A DNA stretch of 64,000 nt from Mycolicibacterium neoaurum VKM Ac-1815D (GCF_000317305.3 NC_023036.2:4402001-4466000); one strand, 5' to 3'. Shown: positions 6,553 to 16,241, counted from the stretch's first letter. Numbers and translations are program-made. Notes: generated by a model from the sequence alone, not told the origin.

Positions 6553-9315
6553 TCAACGGGTGGCGGTGCGCAGCTGCCGGCGCGACCTGATACCCAACTT
6601 CACGAACACCTTGCGCAGATGCCACTCCACCGTGTGGGTGCTGATGAACAGCTGGGCGCCGATCTCGGCGTTGGTCAGCCCGTCGGCGGCCAGCCCGGCG
6701 ATCTGCGCCTCCTGTGCAGTGAGCGCGTCCCCCGCCCCGAACGACTGGGTGCGCACCTTGTCACCGACCGCCACCAGCTCGCGCCGCGTGCGCTCCGCAA
6801 AGGCCTGCGCGCCCATCGCGGTGAACAGGTCATGAGCGGCACCGAGCTGATACCGGGCGTCGGTGCGGCGGTTCGCACGGCGAAGCCACTCGCCGTAGGA
6901 CAGCCGCACCCGGGACAGCAGCAGCGTGATACCGGCGCGATCCAACAGCTCGATCGCATCGAGGAACATCGCGTCGGCGTCGGCATCATCGGCCAGCAGT
7001 GCCTGCGCGGCCGCCACCGCACCCCAGCCCCACCGGGTGCCGCCGGCGGTGGCACGTTCGACGAAACTCGGGAGCGTCGCGGCGGCGGTCGTCCGGTCAC
7101 CGACGTGCACAGCGGCCTCGATCAGTTCGTACAGGCACCAGCTGTGGAACCCGAGATCTTCGTACTCGCAACAGTGTCGGGCGGCGGCCAACGCCTCCGC
7201 GTACCGACCGAGGCCGTTGTGCAGCACCGCGCCGCAGAACGACGCCAGTCCGATCAGCCGGCCTTCACCGCGCGCCGCACCGTCGGCGGCCGCACTCTCG
7301 ATGAGCCCGAGGGCCTCCGTCGGTACGCCTCGCCAGGCCGCCACATTCAGCGAGTGATATCGCACCGGCACCTGACCCATGGCGATGGCGAGCGCCGCGG
7401 ACTCCTCCAGAACATCCGCGGCAGCGCCGAACTCACCTCGGTAGAAGTGCACGCCGGCCCGGTAACCCAGTGCCGGCGGCAGCGCCGCCAAGGCACCGGC
7501 GTCACGGGCGCGTCGCACGGTGTCGGTGGCGATGCGGTCGAGCACCGCGTCGTCCCACAACTCGTGGGCGGCCGATTCCTGGATCACCGGGAACGGCCAA
7601 TAGAGCCGGCGGGCCGGGTTCTGCTCCGCATCGGCATTCCACATCTCCAATGCGGCGACGAGTTCCGCCGATCCGGCACCGGGACCGTCGATGATGCGCG
7701 CACACATGCCGGCGAGGAGACGATCGATCGACCGTGCCGGCTCACGGGCGTTGCGTGCGGCCTCGGCGCCGCCGGTGGCCACCTCCGTCAGCAACGTCGG
7801 TGGCCCAAGCCGCCCGGCGTACATCGCCGCCGCGAGCGCCTCCAGGTAGGTTTCTCTGGCGAGTTCGTCGTCGAGGCCGGCCAGACCACGTGCGGCGGTC
7901 AGTAGTCCCAATGCGGCCTCGCCTACCGGTGGCGCGCCCGATGCTCCGCCCCGGCTACGGGCGAAGTCCATCTGCGCCCGCATCCTGTCCACCCGGGCCT
8001 TCTGCACCGCATCCAGCGGCGCGGAGTCCGCCATCGCCAGCAGGGTGAAGGCCGAATCCGACTCGGCCACCTCGCGTTTGGCCTGGGCCGCGGCGATGGC
8101 ACGGGCTCCGCGAAGGTGCGGATCCCTGGTCAGCACCGCCGCGCGCTCCAAGAACGCGGCCGCGGCCGCCATGCCACCGCGCCGCTGCGCACGGTCTGCC
8201 GACGCCTCCAGTTCCGCCGCTACCGCATCATCGGGCTCTGCCGCGGCGTTGGCGGCGTGCCAGGCCCGCCGGTCAGGGTCGGCGTGCGGGTCCGTCGCCC
8301 GAGCCAATGCGCGATGGACGTCGCGACGCTCACCGAGATCGGCGGCCCGGTAGGCCGCCGATCGCATCAGCGGGTGGGTGAACCGTATTTGCGCGCCGAG
8401 TTCGATCATGCCCGCCGCCTCGGCCGGCCCCAGAGCATCGATGGCGACCCCCAAAATCGCTGCGGCACGCAGGAACAACGCCGCGTCACCCACCGGCTCG
8501 GCAGCGGCGAGCAGCAGCAGCTGCCGGGTGGGCGCGGGCAGCGTCCGGATGCGGGCGATGTAGCCGTCTTCGAGGGCGGCCGTCGAGGAACGCCGGCCGG
8601 AGATCCAGAAACCACCGGCCAATTCGGCGGCCGACACACTGCGTGGCACATCGATCAGGGCCAGTGGCACACCGCGGGTTTCGGCGACGATACGATCACG
8701 CACCAGCGGGTCGATACCGCCGATCATGACCGAGTCCAGCAGGTCACGCGCCGCGGCGTCGCTCAGTCCCGCCACCGTGTGTCCGGGCAACCCGGTGAGC
8801 ACATCGGGATAGCCGTCGCGGACGGCGAACACCATGGCGACCGGCTCTGCCAGCAGCCGCCGCGCGACGAACGCCAGAACCTGCACCGACACCTGGTCGA
8901 GCCATTGTGCGTCGTCGATGAGGACCAGCACGGGCTGTGCGGCCGAGGCGCCCGCCAGCAGGCTCAGTACTGCCAATCCCACCAGGAACCGGTCGGGCGT
9001 GGGTCCGGTGCCATATCCGAACGCGACCTCCAGGGCGGCGCGCTGCGGTGGCGGTAGCGCTGCGATATCGGCGAACATCGGCGCGCACAGCTGTTGGAGC
9101 CCGGCGAAGGCAAGTTCCATATCGGACTCGACACCGGCCAACCGAAATAACGTGAATCCTTTTGCACCACAGGCCAGGTGATCGAGTAGCGCGGTTTTCC
9201 CGACGCCCGCCTCACCGCGCAGCACCAGGACCCTGCTGCGGCCCGACCGCACATCGTCGGTAAGGGCGTCGAGGACCGCGCAGTCACGCTCGCGGCCGCG
9301 CAGCCTCACCGACAT
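6553..9315 (-). CDS. LuxR-family ATP-binding regulator (LAL type)
   Basis: Large STAND-type transcription activator of 920 residues. The N-terminal AAA module has Walker A GEAGVGKT at residues 34-41 and Walker B VLVLIDDAQWLD near residue 125; a long helical TPR-like middle follows, and the C-terminal HTH of LuxR type reads LTAQEAQIAGLAADGLTNAE followed by IGAQLFISTHTVEWHLRKVF. Such proteins oligomerise on ligand and ATP binding. It is 97 nt upstream of the NmrA-sigma-SDR-cupin operon on the same strand and divergent from an MBL-fold hydrolase (117 nt), so either may be its target. The inducer is unknown. Confidence 0.93.
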   Translation of the reverse strand: MSVRLRGRERDCAVLDALTDDVRSGRSRVLVLRGEAGVGKTALLDHLACGAKGFTLFRLAGVESDMELAFAGLQQLCAPMFADIAALPPPQRAALEVAFGYGTGPTPDRFLVGLAVLSLLAGASAAQPVLVLIDDAQWLDQVSVQVLAFVARRLLAEPVAMVFAVRDGYPDVLTGLPGHTVAGLSDAAARDLLDSVMIGGIDPLVRDRIVAETRGVPLALIDVPRSVSAAELAGGFWISGRRSSTAALEDGYIARIRTLPAPTRQLLLLAAAEPVGDAALFLRAAAILGVAIDALGPAEAAGMIELGAQIRFTHPLMRSAAYRAADLGERRDVHRALARATDPHADPDRRAWHAANAAAEPDDAVAAELEASADRAQRRGGMAAAAAFLERAAVLTRDPHLRGARAIAAAQAKREVAESDSAFTLLAMADSAPLDAVQKARVDRMRAQMDFARSRGGASGAPPVGEAALGLLTAARGLAGLDDELARETYLEALAAAMYAGRLGPPTLLTEVATGGAEAARNAREPARSIDRLLAGMCARIIDGPGAGSAELVAALEMWNADAEQNPARRLYWPFPVIQESAAHELWDDAVLDRIATDTVRRARDAGALAALPPALGYRAGVHFYRGEFGAAADVLEESAALAIAMGQVPVRYHSLNVAAWRGVPTEALGLIESAAADGAARGEGRLIGLASFCGAVLHNGLGRYAEALAAARHCCEYEDLGFHSWCLYELIEAAVHVGDRTTAAATLPSFVERATAGGTRWGWGAVAAAQALLADDADADAMFLDAIELLDRAGITLLLSRVRLSYGEWLRRANRRTDARYQLGAAHDLFTAMGAQAFAERTRRELVAVGDKVRTQSFGAGDALTAQEAQIAGLAADGLTNAEIGAQLFISTHTVEWHLRKVFVKLGIRSRRQLRTATR

Positions 9316-9432
9316 AGCCGTCGATGGTAACGACTACCGACCGCCGGCGACTCGGGGATGACTCCCGCGCCACGCGGGCGTTCGACCGACCAGGAGTGTG
9401 CAGCCCGCACCTTCGTGAGCATCGGAGAAACC

Positions 9433-10344
9433 ATGAGCCTGGACAACCTCACCCGCGGCGACAACGGCCTCGACGAATTGGTGCCATCGCGATATGCCCT
9501 GCGCGTCGGCGATATCGACGTGTTGATCATCAGCGACGGCGTACTGCCGATCACGGCATCGACGATGGCCACCAACGCCGAACCGACCGCGTACTCGGCA
9601 TGGCTGAAGGACATGTTCCTGCCGCCGGAGATCCTGGACTGGCCGCTCAACGTCGCCGTGGTGCGCAGCGCGGGCCGGACCATCCTGATCGATTCCGGTC
9701 TCGGCACCGAGTTCCCGGACTTCCCGCGGGCCGGTCAACTGGGCATGCGACTGTCCGCGGCCGGGGTGGAGCCGTCCTCGGTCACCGACGTGGTGCTGAC
9801 CCACCTGCACATGGACCATATCGGCGGTCTGCTGGTCGACGGGTTGCGCAACAAGCTGCGCCCCGATCTGCGGGTGCACGTCGCCGCCGCCGAGGCCGAG
9901 TTCTGGCAATCCCCGGACTTCTCCCGCACCGTCATGCCGGCTTCGATACCGCCCGTGCTGCGACGGACCGCCAGCCAGTTCCTCGACCTCTACCGCGGCC
10001 GACTGCGCACATTCGAGGACGTCTACGAGGTGGCACCGGGAGTTGTGTTGCGGCGCACCGGTGGACACACCCCCGGGCACAGCGTCGTGCGTATCGAGTC
10101 GGGAGGCGAGGCGCTGACATTCGCCGGTGATGCGGTGTTCCAGCCGGGGTTCGACAACCCCGAGTGGCAGAACGGGTTCGAACACGATCCCGAGGAGGCG
10201 ACCCGGGTCCGGATTGCGCTGTTGACCGATCTGGCGGCCAGCGGCGAACAGTTGGTGGCCACGCACCTTCCGTTCCCGTCGGTATGTCATGTGGCCGCCC
10301 ACGGCGGGACCTTCCGCTTCGTCCCGTCGACCTGGGACTACTGA
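9433..10344 (+). CDS. Metallo-beta-lactamase-fold hydrolase
   Basis: Predicted 303-residue metal hydrolase. Metal ligands are seen in THLHMDHIGG (HxHxDH), in GGHTPGHS and in TFAGDAVF, with a final His in ATHLPFPS. The start is ATG 9433 with GGAGAAACC directly upstream. The layout resembles AidA/lactonase-like and other MBL-fold hydrolases, so quorum-signal lactonase, arylsulfatase-like and thioester hydrolase activities are all open. It is divergent from the LuxR/AAA regulator, which may control it, and is followed by a bidirectional terminator. Confidence 0.88.
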   Translation: MSLDNLTRGDNGLDELVPSRYALRVGDIDVLIISDGVLPITASTMATNAEPTAYSAWLKDMFLPPEILDWPLNVAVVRSAGRTILIDSGLGTEFPDFPRAGQLGMRLSAAGVEPSSVTDVVLTHLHMDHIGGLLVDGLRNKLRPDLRVHVAAAEAEFWQSPDFSRTVMPASIPPVLRRTASQFLDLYRGRLRTFEDVYEVAPGVVLRRTGGHTPGHSVVRIESGGEALTFAGDAVFQPGFDNPEWQNGFEHDPEEATRVRIALLTDLAASGEQLVATHLPFPSVCHVAAHGGTFRFVPSTWDY

Positions 10345-10351
10345 CGGGCTG

Positions 10352-10371
10352 AGCCCGCACCCGGGCGGGCT
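10352..10371. terminator. Hairpin terminator between convergent genes
   Basis: AGCCCGC (10352-10358) pairs with GCGGGCT (10365-10371) across a 6-nt loop, between the MBL-fold gene and the DUF2231 gene. The right arm overlaps the latter's stop codon. Confidence 0.6.
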
Positions 10372-10834
10372 ACTCGGTGATGACACCCCACTTCGCCTCG
10401 GCTCCCGAGTGCCCGATCAGCACCACGCCGACCGTCGAGGACACACCGACCACCACGGCGAGGATCGCCACTCCGACCGCGAGCCCGCGACTCGGTCGCT
10501 CCGCGCGCGACTCCCGCACATGCTGAACCGCCTGCAGGATCGCCACGAGCAACAACCCGATCGCGAAGTAGATCATCCACTCACCGCGCTCCTCATGCAG
10601 CTCGAGGATCGCGCTGTGCTCACCTTCGCGGTTGTACAGCCACTCACCCGCCGACGTCGTCAGCGGTGTGAGCACCATGACGCCGGCAGCCAGGGCCAGC
10701 ACCAGCCACACCAGACGAGTGCGTGCGGCCCGCCAGAACGCACAGAGGATGAGCAACGCGGCCGTCAATGGCGCCAGCACCACGACACCATGCACCAGCA
10801 GGGCATGAGCGGGGATTCCGGCAATAGTGGTCAT
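10370..10834 (-). CDS. DUF2231-type membrane protein
   Basis: Integral membrane protein of 154 residues with four predicted helices: about 10-30 (HALLVHGVVVLAPLTAALLI), 40-60, 88-105 (WMIYFAIGLLLVAILQAV) and 120-140. The short loop GEWLYNREGEHSAILELHEE with His/Glu residues between helices 2 and 3 is typical of DUF2231 and may bind metal or haem. The start chosen is ATG 10834 (MTTIAGIPAHAL); upstream codons look non-coding. It is convergent with the MBL-fold gene. The role is unknown. Confidence 0.82.
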   Translation of the reverse strand: MTTIAGIPAHALLVHGVVVLAPLTAALLILCAFWRAARTRLVWLVLALAAGVMVLTPLTTSAGEWLYNREGEHSAILELHEERGEWMIYFAIGLLLVAILQAVQHVRESRAERPSRGLAVGVAILAVVVGVSSTVGVVLIGHSGAEAKWGVITE

Positions 10835-10966
10835 GGCGTCGCTCCTCGGATATGCGCATCCAGAAGATACCCCCTCAGACCGCCGAGCGTCGCACCAAAC
10901 ACCCTTTCCGGCAACATGATCCGACACAGGCAAGGCTACGCTCACCCCGCCCGCCCGGGTCGGTGA

Positions 10967-13537
10967 TCAGGCCGCCAGCGGGGTGTAGTCGGTGGTGCGC
11001 TGCCGGGCAGGCCTGCCGATGCCCTCGGCGATGGCGACGAGTTCGGCGACGGTCTTGGCCGACCCGTTCTCCGATCCGGCCATCCGCGAGATGGTCTCTT
11101 CCATCAGCGTGCCGCCGAGATCGTTCGCCCCGCCGTTGAGCATCACCTGGGTTCGCTCGACACCCAGCTTGACCCAGCTGGTCTGAATGCTGGGAATCCT
11201 GCCGTGCAACATGATTCGCGCCAACGCATGCACGGCGCGGTTGTCGCGGTGCGTCGGCCCCGGCCGCGCACCACCGGCCAGATACAGCGGCGAGGACTGG
11301 TGCACGAAGGGCAACGGAACGAACTCGGTGAAACCGCCGGTGCGATCCTGGATATCGCGCAGCACGTTCAGGTGACCCACCCAGTGCTTGGGGGTGTCGA
11401 CATGCCCGTACATCATCGTCGAACTCGACCGCAGCCCCACCTCGTGCGCGGTGGTGACCACGTCGATCCACTCCGAGGCAGGCAACTTGCCCTTGGTCAG
11501 CACCCAGCGGATCTCGTCGTCGAGGATCTCCGCGGCCGTACCCGGAATGGAGCCGAGGCCCGCCGCGCGCAATTCGGTCAACCATTCGCGCACCGACAAC
11601 CCGCTGCGGGTGACGCCGTTGGCGATCTCCATCGGCGAGAACGCATGCACGTGCATCGAGGGAACCCTGGCCTTGACGGCCCGCACCAGATCGGCATACC
11701 CGGTGACCGGGAGCTCGGGATCGATACCGCCCTGCATGCACACCTCGGTGGCCCCGGCGACGTGCGCCTCCCAGGCGCGGTCGGCGACCTCGTCGGTGGA
11801 CAGCGAGAACGCATCGGCGTCACCCTTGCGCTGGGCGAACGCGCAGAACCGGCAACCGGTGTAGCAGATATTGGTGAAGTTGATATTGCGGTTGATCACG
11901 AAGGTGACGTCATCGCCCACCACCTCATGGCGCAGCGAATCCGCCAGCGCGGCAACCGCGTCCAACGCCGGGCCGTCTGCGGTGGCCAGCGCCAGGTACT
12001 CGTCGTCGGTACAACCGCCCGGGTTGCGTTCGGCCGAACGCAACGCCGCCAACACATCGGTGTCGATACGTTCGGGCGCGCGAGCGGCGAGCTCGGACAC
12101 CTTCTCCCGGATGGACTCCCAGTCCCCGAACGCGCTGTCGAGATCACTGCGGGTGTCGGTGCGCCGACCCTCCGAATCGATGGCCGTGTGCAAATCCGTG
12201 CGGCCCAACGATTCCGAGGCCTCGTCGGGTTCCTGCCAGGGTCGCCCCACCGGGTTCACATCGCGGGCCAGACCGGTCTGCGGATCGGCCAGCGCGTCGA
12301 CATGCCCACGCACCCGCGGGTCGATCCAGGCCGCGCCCGCCTGCACATACTGCGGTTGCGCGGTCAGTCGCTGCACCAGGTCGTAACCGGCCTCGGCGGT
12401 CACGGCGGCCAGATCGTCGAGATTGGGCCACGGTCGCTCCGGGTTCACGTGGTCCGGCGTCAGCGGGGACACCCCGCCCCAGTCGTCGACACCGGCACCG
12501 ATCAAGGCCAGGCACTCCGCCGGCGACACCAGGTTCGGCGGCGCCTGGATGCGCATCTTGGGCCCCAGCACCAGTCGCGTCACCGCGATGGTCGCCACGA
12601 AATCGTCGATACCCGCATCGGGTACACCGGCCATGGCCGTGTGGTCCTTGGCCCGGAAGTTCTGCACGATCACTTCCTGGACGTGACCGAATTCCTTGTG
12701 CGACTTACGGATCGCATGCATCGTCTCGGCCCGCTCGGTGAGCGTCTCGCCGATACCCACCAGCAGGCCGGTGGTGAAGGGGATGGAGAGCCTGCCGGCA
12801 TCATCGAGGGTCCGCAACCGAACCGCGGGGTCCTTGTCCGGGCTGCCGTAGTGGGCCAGTCCCTTGGTCTCGAAAAGCCGTCGCGAGGTGGTCTCCAGCA
12901 TCATGCCCATCGACGGCGCGACGGGCTTGAGCCGGGAGAGTTCGGTCCAGCTCATGACACCCGGATTGAGGTGCGGCAGCAGGCCCGTCTCCTCGAGCAC
13001 CCGGATGGCCATCGCCCGGACGTAGTCCAGGGTGGAGTCATAACCGCGCTCGTCGAGCCACTGCGCGGCCTCGTCCCAGCGCGCCTCCGGGCGGTCACCG
13101 AGAGTGAAAAGCGCTTCCTTGCAACCCAGCTCGGCGCCGCGGCGCGCTACGTCGAGGATCTCGTCGGGCTCCATGAACATGCCCTTGCCCTCGGCACGCA
13201 ATTTGCCGGGGACGGTGACAAAGGTGCAGTAGTGGCATTTGTCGCGGCACAGGTGGGTCACGGGGATGAAGACCTTGCGCGAATAGCTGACCGGCAACTG
13301 TCCGGTCCCGCCACGCCGGCCGGCCGATTCCAGACCGGCGTCACGGACCCGGGCCGCGCTGGCACACAGGTCGGCAAGGTCGGCACCGCGGGCGGTCATC
13401 GCGATGGCCGCCTCGTCCACGTTGAGCGTCACCCCGTCGCGGGCGCGGCGCAGCACACGCCGCAGCGCGGACGGATTCGACTTCGGCGGGACCACCGGGC
13501 TGGGCAGATCGGAGCCGTGCTGGGGGTTCAGAGCCAC
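10967..13537 (-). CDS. fbiC: FO synthase (7,8-didemethyl-8-hydroxy-5-deazariboflavin synthase)
   Basis: Bifunctional CofG/CofH radical-SAM enzyme that makes FO, the chromophore precursor of coenzyme F420, from tyrosine and a pyrimidine. Two CxxxCxxC cluster motifs are visible: LCRDKCHYCTF (cysteines 97, 101, 104) and ICYTGCRFCAF in the second half. GTG 13537 gives 856 residues, the length I remember for the tuberculosis protein; a 15-residue longer GTG start at 13582 is also open. The F420 product links this locus to the F420-binding-type protein at 43233 and to deazaflavin-dependent oxidoreductases of mycobacteria. Confidence 0.97.
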   Translation of the reverse strand: MALNPQHGSDLPSPVVPPKSNPSALRRVLRRARDGVTLNVDEAAIAMTARGADLADLCASAARVRDAGLESAGRRGGTGQLPVSYSRKVFIPVTHLCRDKCHYCTFVTVPGKLRAEGKGMFMEPDEILDVARRGAELGCKEALFTLGDRPEARWDEAAQWLDERGYDSTLDYVRAMAIRVLEETGLLPHLNPGVMSWTELSRLKPVAPSMGMMLETTSRRLFETKGLAHYGSPDKDPAVRLRTLDDAGRLSIPFTTGLLVGIGETLTERAETMHAIRKSHKEFGHVQEVIVQNFRAKDHTAMAGVPDAGIDDFVATIAVTRLVLGPKMRIQAPPNLVSPAECLALIGAGVDDWGGVSPLTPDHVNPERPWPNLDDLAAVTAEAGYDLVQRLTAQPQYVQAGAAWIDPRVRGHVDALADPQTGLARDVNPVGRPWQEPDEASESLGRTDLHTAIDSEGRRTDTRSDLDSAFGDWESIREKVSELAARAPERIDTDVLAALRSAERNPGGCTDDEYLALATADGPALDAVAALADSLRHEVVGDDVTFVINRNINFTNICYTGCRFCAFAQRKGDADAFSLSTDEVADRAWEAHVAGATEVCMQGGIDPELPVTGYADLVRAVKARVPSMHVHAFSPMEIANGVTRSGLSVREWLTELRAAGLGSIPGTAAEILDDEIRWVLTKGKLPASEWIDVVTTAHEVGLRSSSTMMYGHVDTPKHWVGHLNVLRDIQDRTGGFTEFVPLPFVHQSSPLYLAGGARPGPTHRDNRAVHALARIMLHGRIPSIQTSWVKLGVERTQVMLNGGANDLGGTLMEETISRMAGSENGSAKTVAELVAIAEGIGRPARQRTTDYTPLAA

Positions 13538-13723
13538 TCCGGTGTAACCCCGCTGTCGGCGCGGATCATCCGCGCGTCTCACTATCTGAAACAGCTGCCA
13601 CTGGCATAGAGGTCACGATAGCCTCCGACGAGACACCGCGACGCGACCCGTCCGCCGAATACCTCCCAGCTCGCTGACTAGCGCGTAAGTTATCCGACGT
13701 CGGGACTGATCACAGGAGCTGTC

Positions 13724-14851
13724 ATGCGGTTACGCGTTCGTCCATATCTGATGGCAGGCGTCGCGGTGGTAGCCGCCGGAAGTATCTCGCTACCGTCCTC
13801 GGTGACGCCGGCCAGCGCGCCGACCGTCCGCCACGACAGCGTCGCGTTGACCGCCCAGACGCGCACCTTCGACACACTGCCGGCCGCCCTGGTTGCCGTC
13901 CGCCCGAACACACCCGACGCCGGGCCGACCGAGCTGCCGAAGCTGCTGGCCGAAGCACTGGACACCGCACCGGCCGCCCAGGCGAGCGCGCTTGCGCTAC
14001 CGGGACTGGGCAACGCCATCATCGACGCCTATTACACGGTGATGCCCTGGGTGGACTGGGGCGTGAACCTGGCGGTGTACGCCACCGAGTGGATTCCGCT
14101 GGTCAACCTGTTGACCCCGCAGATCGACATCTTCTACTACTCACTGATCCGGCCGATCATCACCAGCGGCGTGTTCAACTTCGCCTACTGGGTCGGCGGC
14201 GCCCTCGACTTCAGCCAGGGGTTGACGAACTTCTTCAACGAGTCGGTGGCTGCGGCCGGCAACTTCGTCAACACCGAGATCAACTGGTTCCTGAGCTTGT
14301 TCCCGCCGCTGCCACCGTTCTTTCCCCTGGCCGCGGCGTCTCAGGCCGTGATGGCCGTCGAGGGGGCGCGCACGGCGGTGCAGATCCCCGCCACCCCCGA
14401 ATCCGCACCGGAGTCTTCGGACGAGCAGCAGAGCGCGCCGGACGAGCCCGAGGCATCGACCCCGACGCCGGATTCGGCCACCCCGGAGGACGGCACCCCG
14501 GAGCCGGAGGCCGGCACCCCGAGTCCGCAGTCCCCCGTCGAGACCGGCCCGGAACCCGATATCGCCCCCGAGACATCCGGCCAGATCGATGACGAAGACG
14601 TCTCTGATGAGGCCGACGAGCAACAGGACGACCTCCGGGAGACGCTGCGCGAAGAACTGCGCGAGCAGGCCGCCCCGCAGGCGGGTGGCCTCGACACGGA
14701 CGATATCGGCACCTCCGCCGGTGCGGACGAGAAGGCCGGCGGCAGCGTGGAGAACTCGACCGGTGACCGCACGAGCCCCGGCGATGACACCAAGCCCACC
14801 GACCGCGCCGCCGGGAACGGCACGTCGGACACCGGGGGTTCCGAAAGCTGA
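13724..14851 (+). CDS. Exported protein with acidic disordered tail
   Basis: Hypothetical secreted protein of 375 residues, with AGGAG before ATG 13724. Residues 1-32 form a signal peptide ending in SSVTPASA. Residues 85-200 are a hydrophobic aromatic-rich region (DAYYTVMPWVDWGVNLAVYA, FNFAYWVGGALDF, SLFPPLPPFFPL) resembling the conserved module of mycobacterial exported proteins that accompany PE loci. From about residue 215 the protein is a low-complexity Pro/Glu/Asp/Thr tail that is likely disordered. It occupies the position of the PE12 gene (Rv1172c) beside fbiC but has no PE domain. No function can be given; it is probably a cell-envelope protein. Confidence 0.75.
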   Translation: MRLRVRPYLMAGVAVVAAGSISLPSSVTPASAPTVRHDSVALTAQTRTFDTLPAALVAVRPNTPDAGPTELPKLLAEALDTAPAAQASALALPGLGNAIIDAYYTVMPWVDWGVNLAVYATEWIPLVNLLTPQIDIFYYSLIRPIITSGVFNFAYWVGGALDFSQGLTNFFNESVAAAGNFVNTEINWFLSLFPPLPPFFPLAAASQAVMAVEGARTAVQIPATPESAPESSDEQQSAPDEPEASTPTPDSATPEDGTPEPEAGTPSPQSPVETGPEPDIAPETSGQIDDEDVSDEADEQQDDLRETLREELREQAAPQAGGLDTDDIGTSAGADEKAGGSVENSTGDRTSPGDDTKPTDRAAGNGTSDTGGSES

Positions 14852-14858
14852 CCTGCGG

Positions 14859-15284
14859 TCAGAGGTGGCGACGCAGCACTGCCGCCGGCGGCAGTAGCCC
14901 GCCGACGATCAGCAGGAGCACCGCGTAAGCCATCACACCTGCGCCGTCGAACACCACGTCCCCGCCCGGGCCGCCGAGCGCCAGCCCCAGCACGGTGGCC
15001 AGCCAGGCCCACATCGGCACGGCCGCGAGTCGGGGCGAGGATGTCCACTGCAAGGCCACCCACACCAGCGCCGCGTTGACCGCGCCACTGACCACCACGG
15101 TGATCGGGAAGGGCACCGCGCCGATGCGCAGCGGGAGAAAGAACGCCGAAACGAGCGCTGTCAGCACACCGTCGAGGGCGAGCACACCGAGGACGACGGG
15201 CGGCAGCCAGGCCGGCCCGTCCGCATGATCGGCCCTCAGGTCGGGATGCTGTCGAGCAGTGCGACCAACGAGCCGACGACCCAC
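14859..15284 (-). CDS. Small integral membrane protein (Rv1171-like position)
   Basis: Predicted membrane protein of up to 141 residues with four helices (PPVVLGVLALDGVLTALVSA, VVSGAVNAALVWVAL, MWAWLATVLGLAL, GVMAYAVLLLIVGGLL). The start is uncertain: GTG 15284 overlaps the preceding small ORF by 49 nt, and no good ribosome-binding site precedes it; a start soon after 15235 through coupling to that ORF's stop is equally plausible. Its place between fbiC and mshB matches the Rv1171 locus. The function is unknown. Confidence 0.7.
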   Translation of the reverse strand: MGRRLVGRTARQHPDLRADHADGPAWLPPVVLGVLALDGVLTALVSAFFLPLRIGAVPFPITVVVSGAVNAALVWVALQWTSSPRLAAVPMWAWLATVLGLALGGPGGDVVFDGAGVMAYAVLLLIVGGLLPPAAVLRRHL

Positions 15285-15343
15285 TGGAAGTTGTCGGCGC
15301 GATCCTGCTGATGCTGCAGGTTGGGATCCAAGTCCGGGTCCAT
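15236..15343 (-). CDS. 35-residue ORF between mshB and the membrane gene
   Basis: Short ORF starting at ATG 15343 (ATG 15355 gives four more residues). It encodes MDPDLDPNLQHQQDRADNFQ followed by WVVGSLVALLDSIPT. The pattern of an acidic head and an amphipathic or hydrophobic tail looks coding rather than random, and it lies 29 nt after the mshB stop in the same direction. It overlaps the longest form of the downstream membrane gene in another frame. No family is recognised. Confidence 0.5.
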   Translation of the reverse strand: MDPDLDPNLQHQQDRADNFQWVVGSLVALLDSIPT

Positions 15344-15372
15344 GACGGTGACCATACCGCGTCCGCGCCCGG

Positions 15373-16224
15373 CTATTGCAGATTCAGCCCAGCCAACAGA
15401 TCGGATTCGACACCGTCGGCCCCCCGGTCGCCCGCGACCAGGACGTAATGCTCGATGCCCCACAGCGGCAGCGCGATCTTGTTCGACAGCGCCAGGGAGC
15501 GCCCGTCCGGGGCGACCATCACCTGGGTGGCGTGGGCACGCAGGGCCGCGGCCTTGGCAGGCAGGTGGTCGGTCGCGTCGATGACGGCGTCGACCTGATC
15601 GTCGGGGAATCCGAAGGTGAAGTCCTCGGCCTTGATGACCACCCAATCCTCGGGCGGGGTACCGATGTTGCGGAACCCCTCGACGAACCCGGACACCGCC
15701 ATGACCGTCCAGTAGAACTTCGGCACCGCCCACCCGGCCTCGGCGGCCGCGGCCACGGCGGCGGTGCTGACCTCGTGCACCCGGATGTGGTCGGGATGGC
15801 CGTACCCGCCGTTGGGGTCGTAGCCGACCACGACATGCGGACGGAAATCGGTGATGACGGCGACCAACTCGGCCACTGGATCGGCCAACGGCGCCGCCAC
15901 GAAGCTCTGCCGGTGCCGGGCCGGCGTGCCGGGCATACCGGAGTCCCGCCAGCGGCCCGCTCCGCCGAGATAGTGCGGGGCCCCGACGCCGAGGGCGGCC
16001 AGCGCCGCGGTCAGCTCGCCGACCCGGTAGCCGCCGAGCTGATCGGCGTGGTCGACGGCCAGTCCGCCCCACTGCTCGCCGATGACCTCGCCCTCCTCGC
16101 CCATCGTGCAGGTGACCACCCGCACGTCGGCACCGGCGGCGGCATACTTGGCGATCGTCGCTCCGGTGGTCAGCGATTCGTCATCGGGGTGGGCATGGAC
16201 AAAGAGAAGCCGCGGCGTTTCCAC
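15373..16224 (-). CDS. mshB: GlcNAc-Ins deacetylase of mycothiol biosynthesis
   Basis: Zinc-dependent deacetylase that converts GlcNAc-inositol to GlcN-inositol, the second chemical step to mycothiol. It has 283 residues. The zinc motif HAHPDDE is at residues 10-16 and the third ligand segment is NGGYGHPDH; THxH-like and LALSNKIALP segments near the C-terminus also fit MshB. GTG 16224 aligns with the family start (ETPRLLFVHAHPDDES). It is divergent from the CLC gene, with only 17 nt between starts. Family identification is secure; it is slightly shorter than the tuberculosis protein because of a shorter middle loop. Confidence 0.95.
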   Translation of the reverse strand: METPRLLFVHAHPDDESLTTGATIAKYAAAGADVRVVTCTMGEEGEVIGEQWGGLAVDHADQLGGYRVGELTAALAALGVGAPHYLGGAGRWRDSGMPGTPARHRQSFVAAPLADPVAELVAVITDFRPHVVVGYDPNGGYGHPDHIRVHEVSTAAVAAAAEAGWAVPKFYWTVMAVSGFVEGFRNIGTPPEDWVVIKAEDFTFGFPDDQVDAVIDATDHLPAKAAALRAHATQVMVAPDGRSLALSNKIALPLWGIEHYVLVAGDRGADGVESDLLAGLNLQ

Positions 16225-16241
16225 TCCCCTAGGTTTACCGT

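Noticed and set aside
11204..13609. About 800-codon plus-strand frame opposite fbiC
   Set aside because: Antisense shadow of a well-recognised radical-SAM enzyme; no domain and His/Arg-heavy composition.
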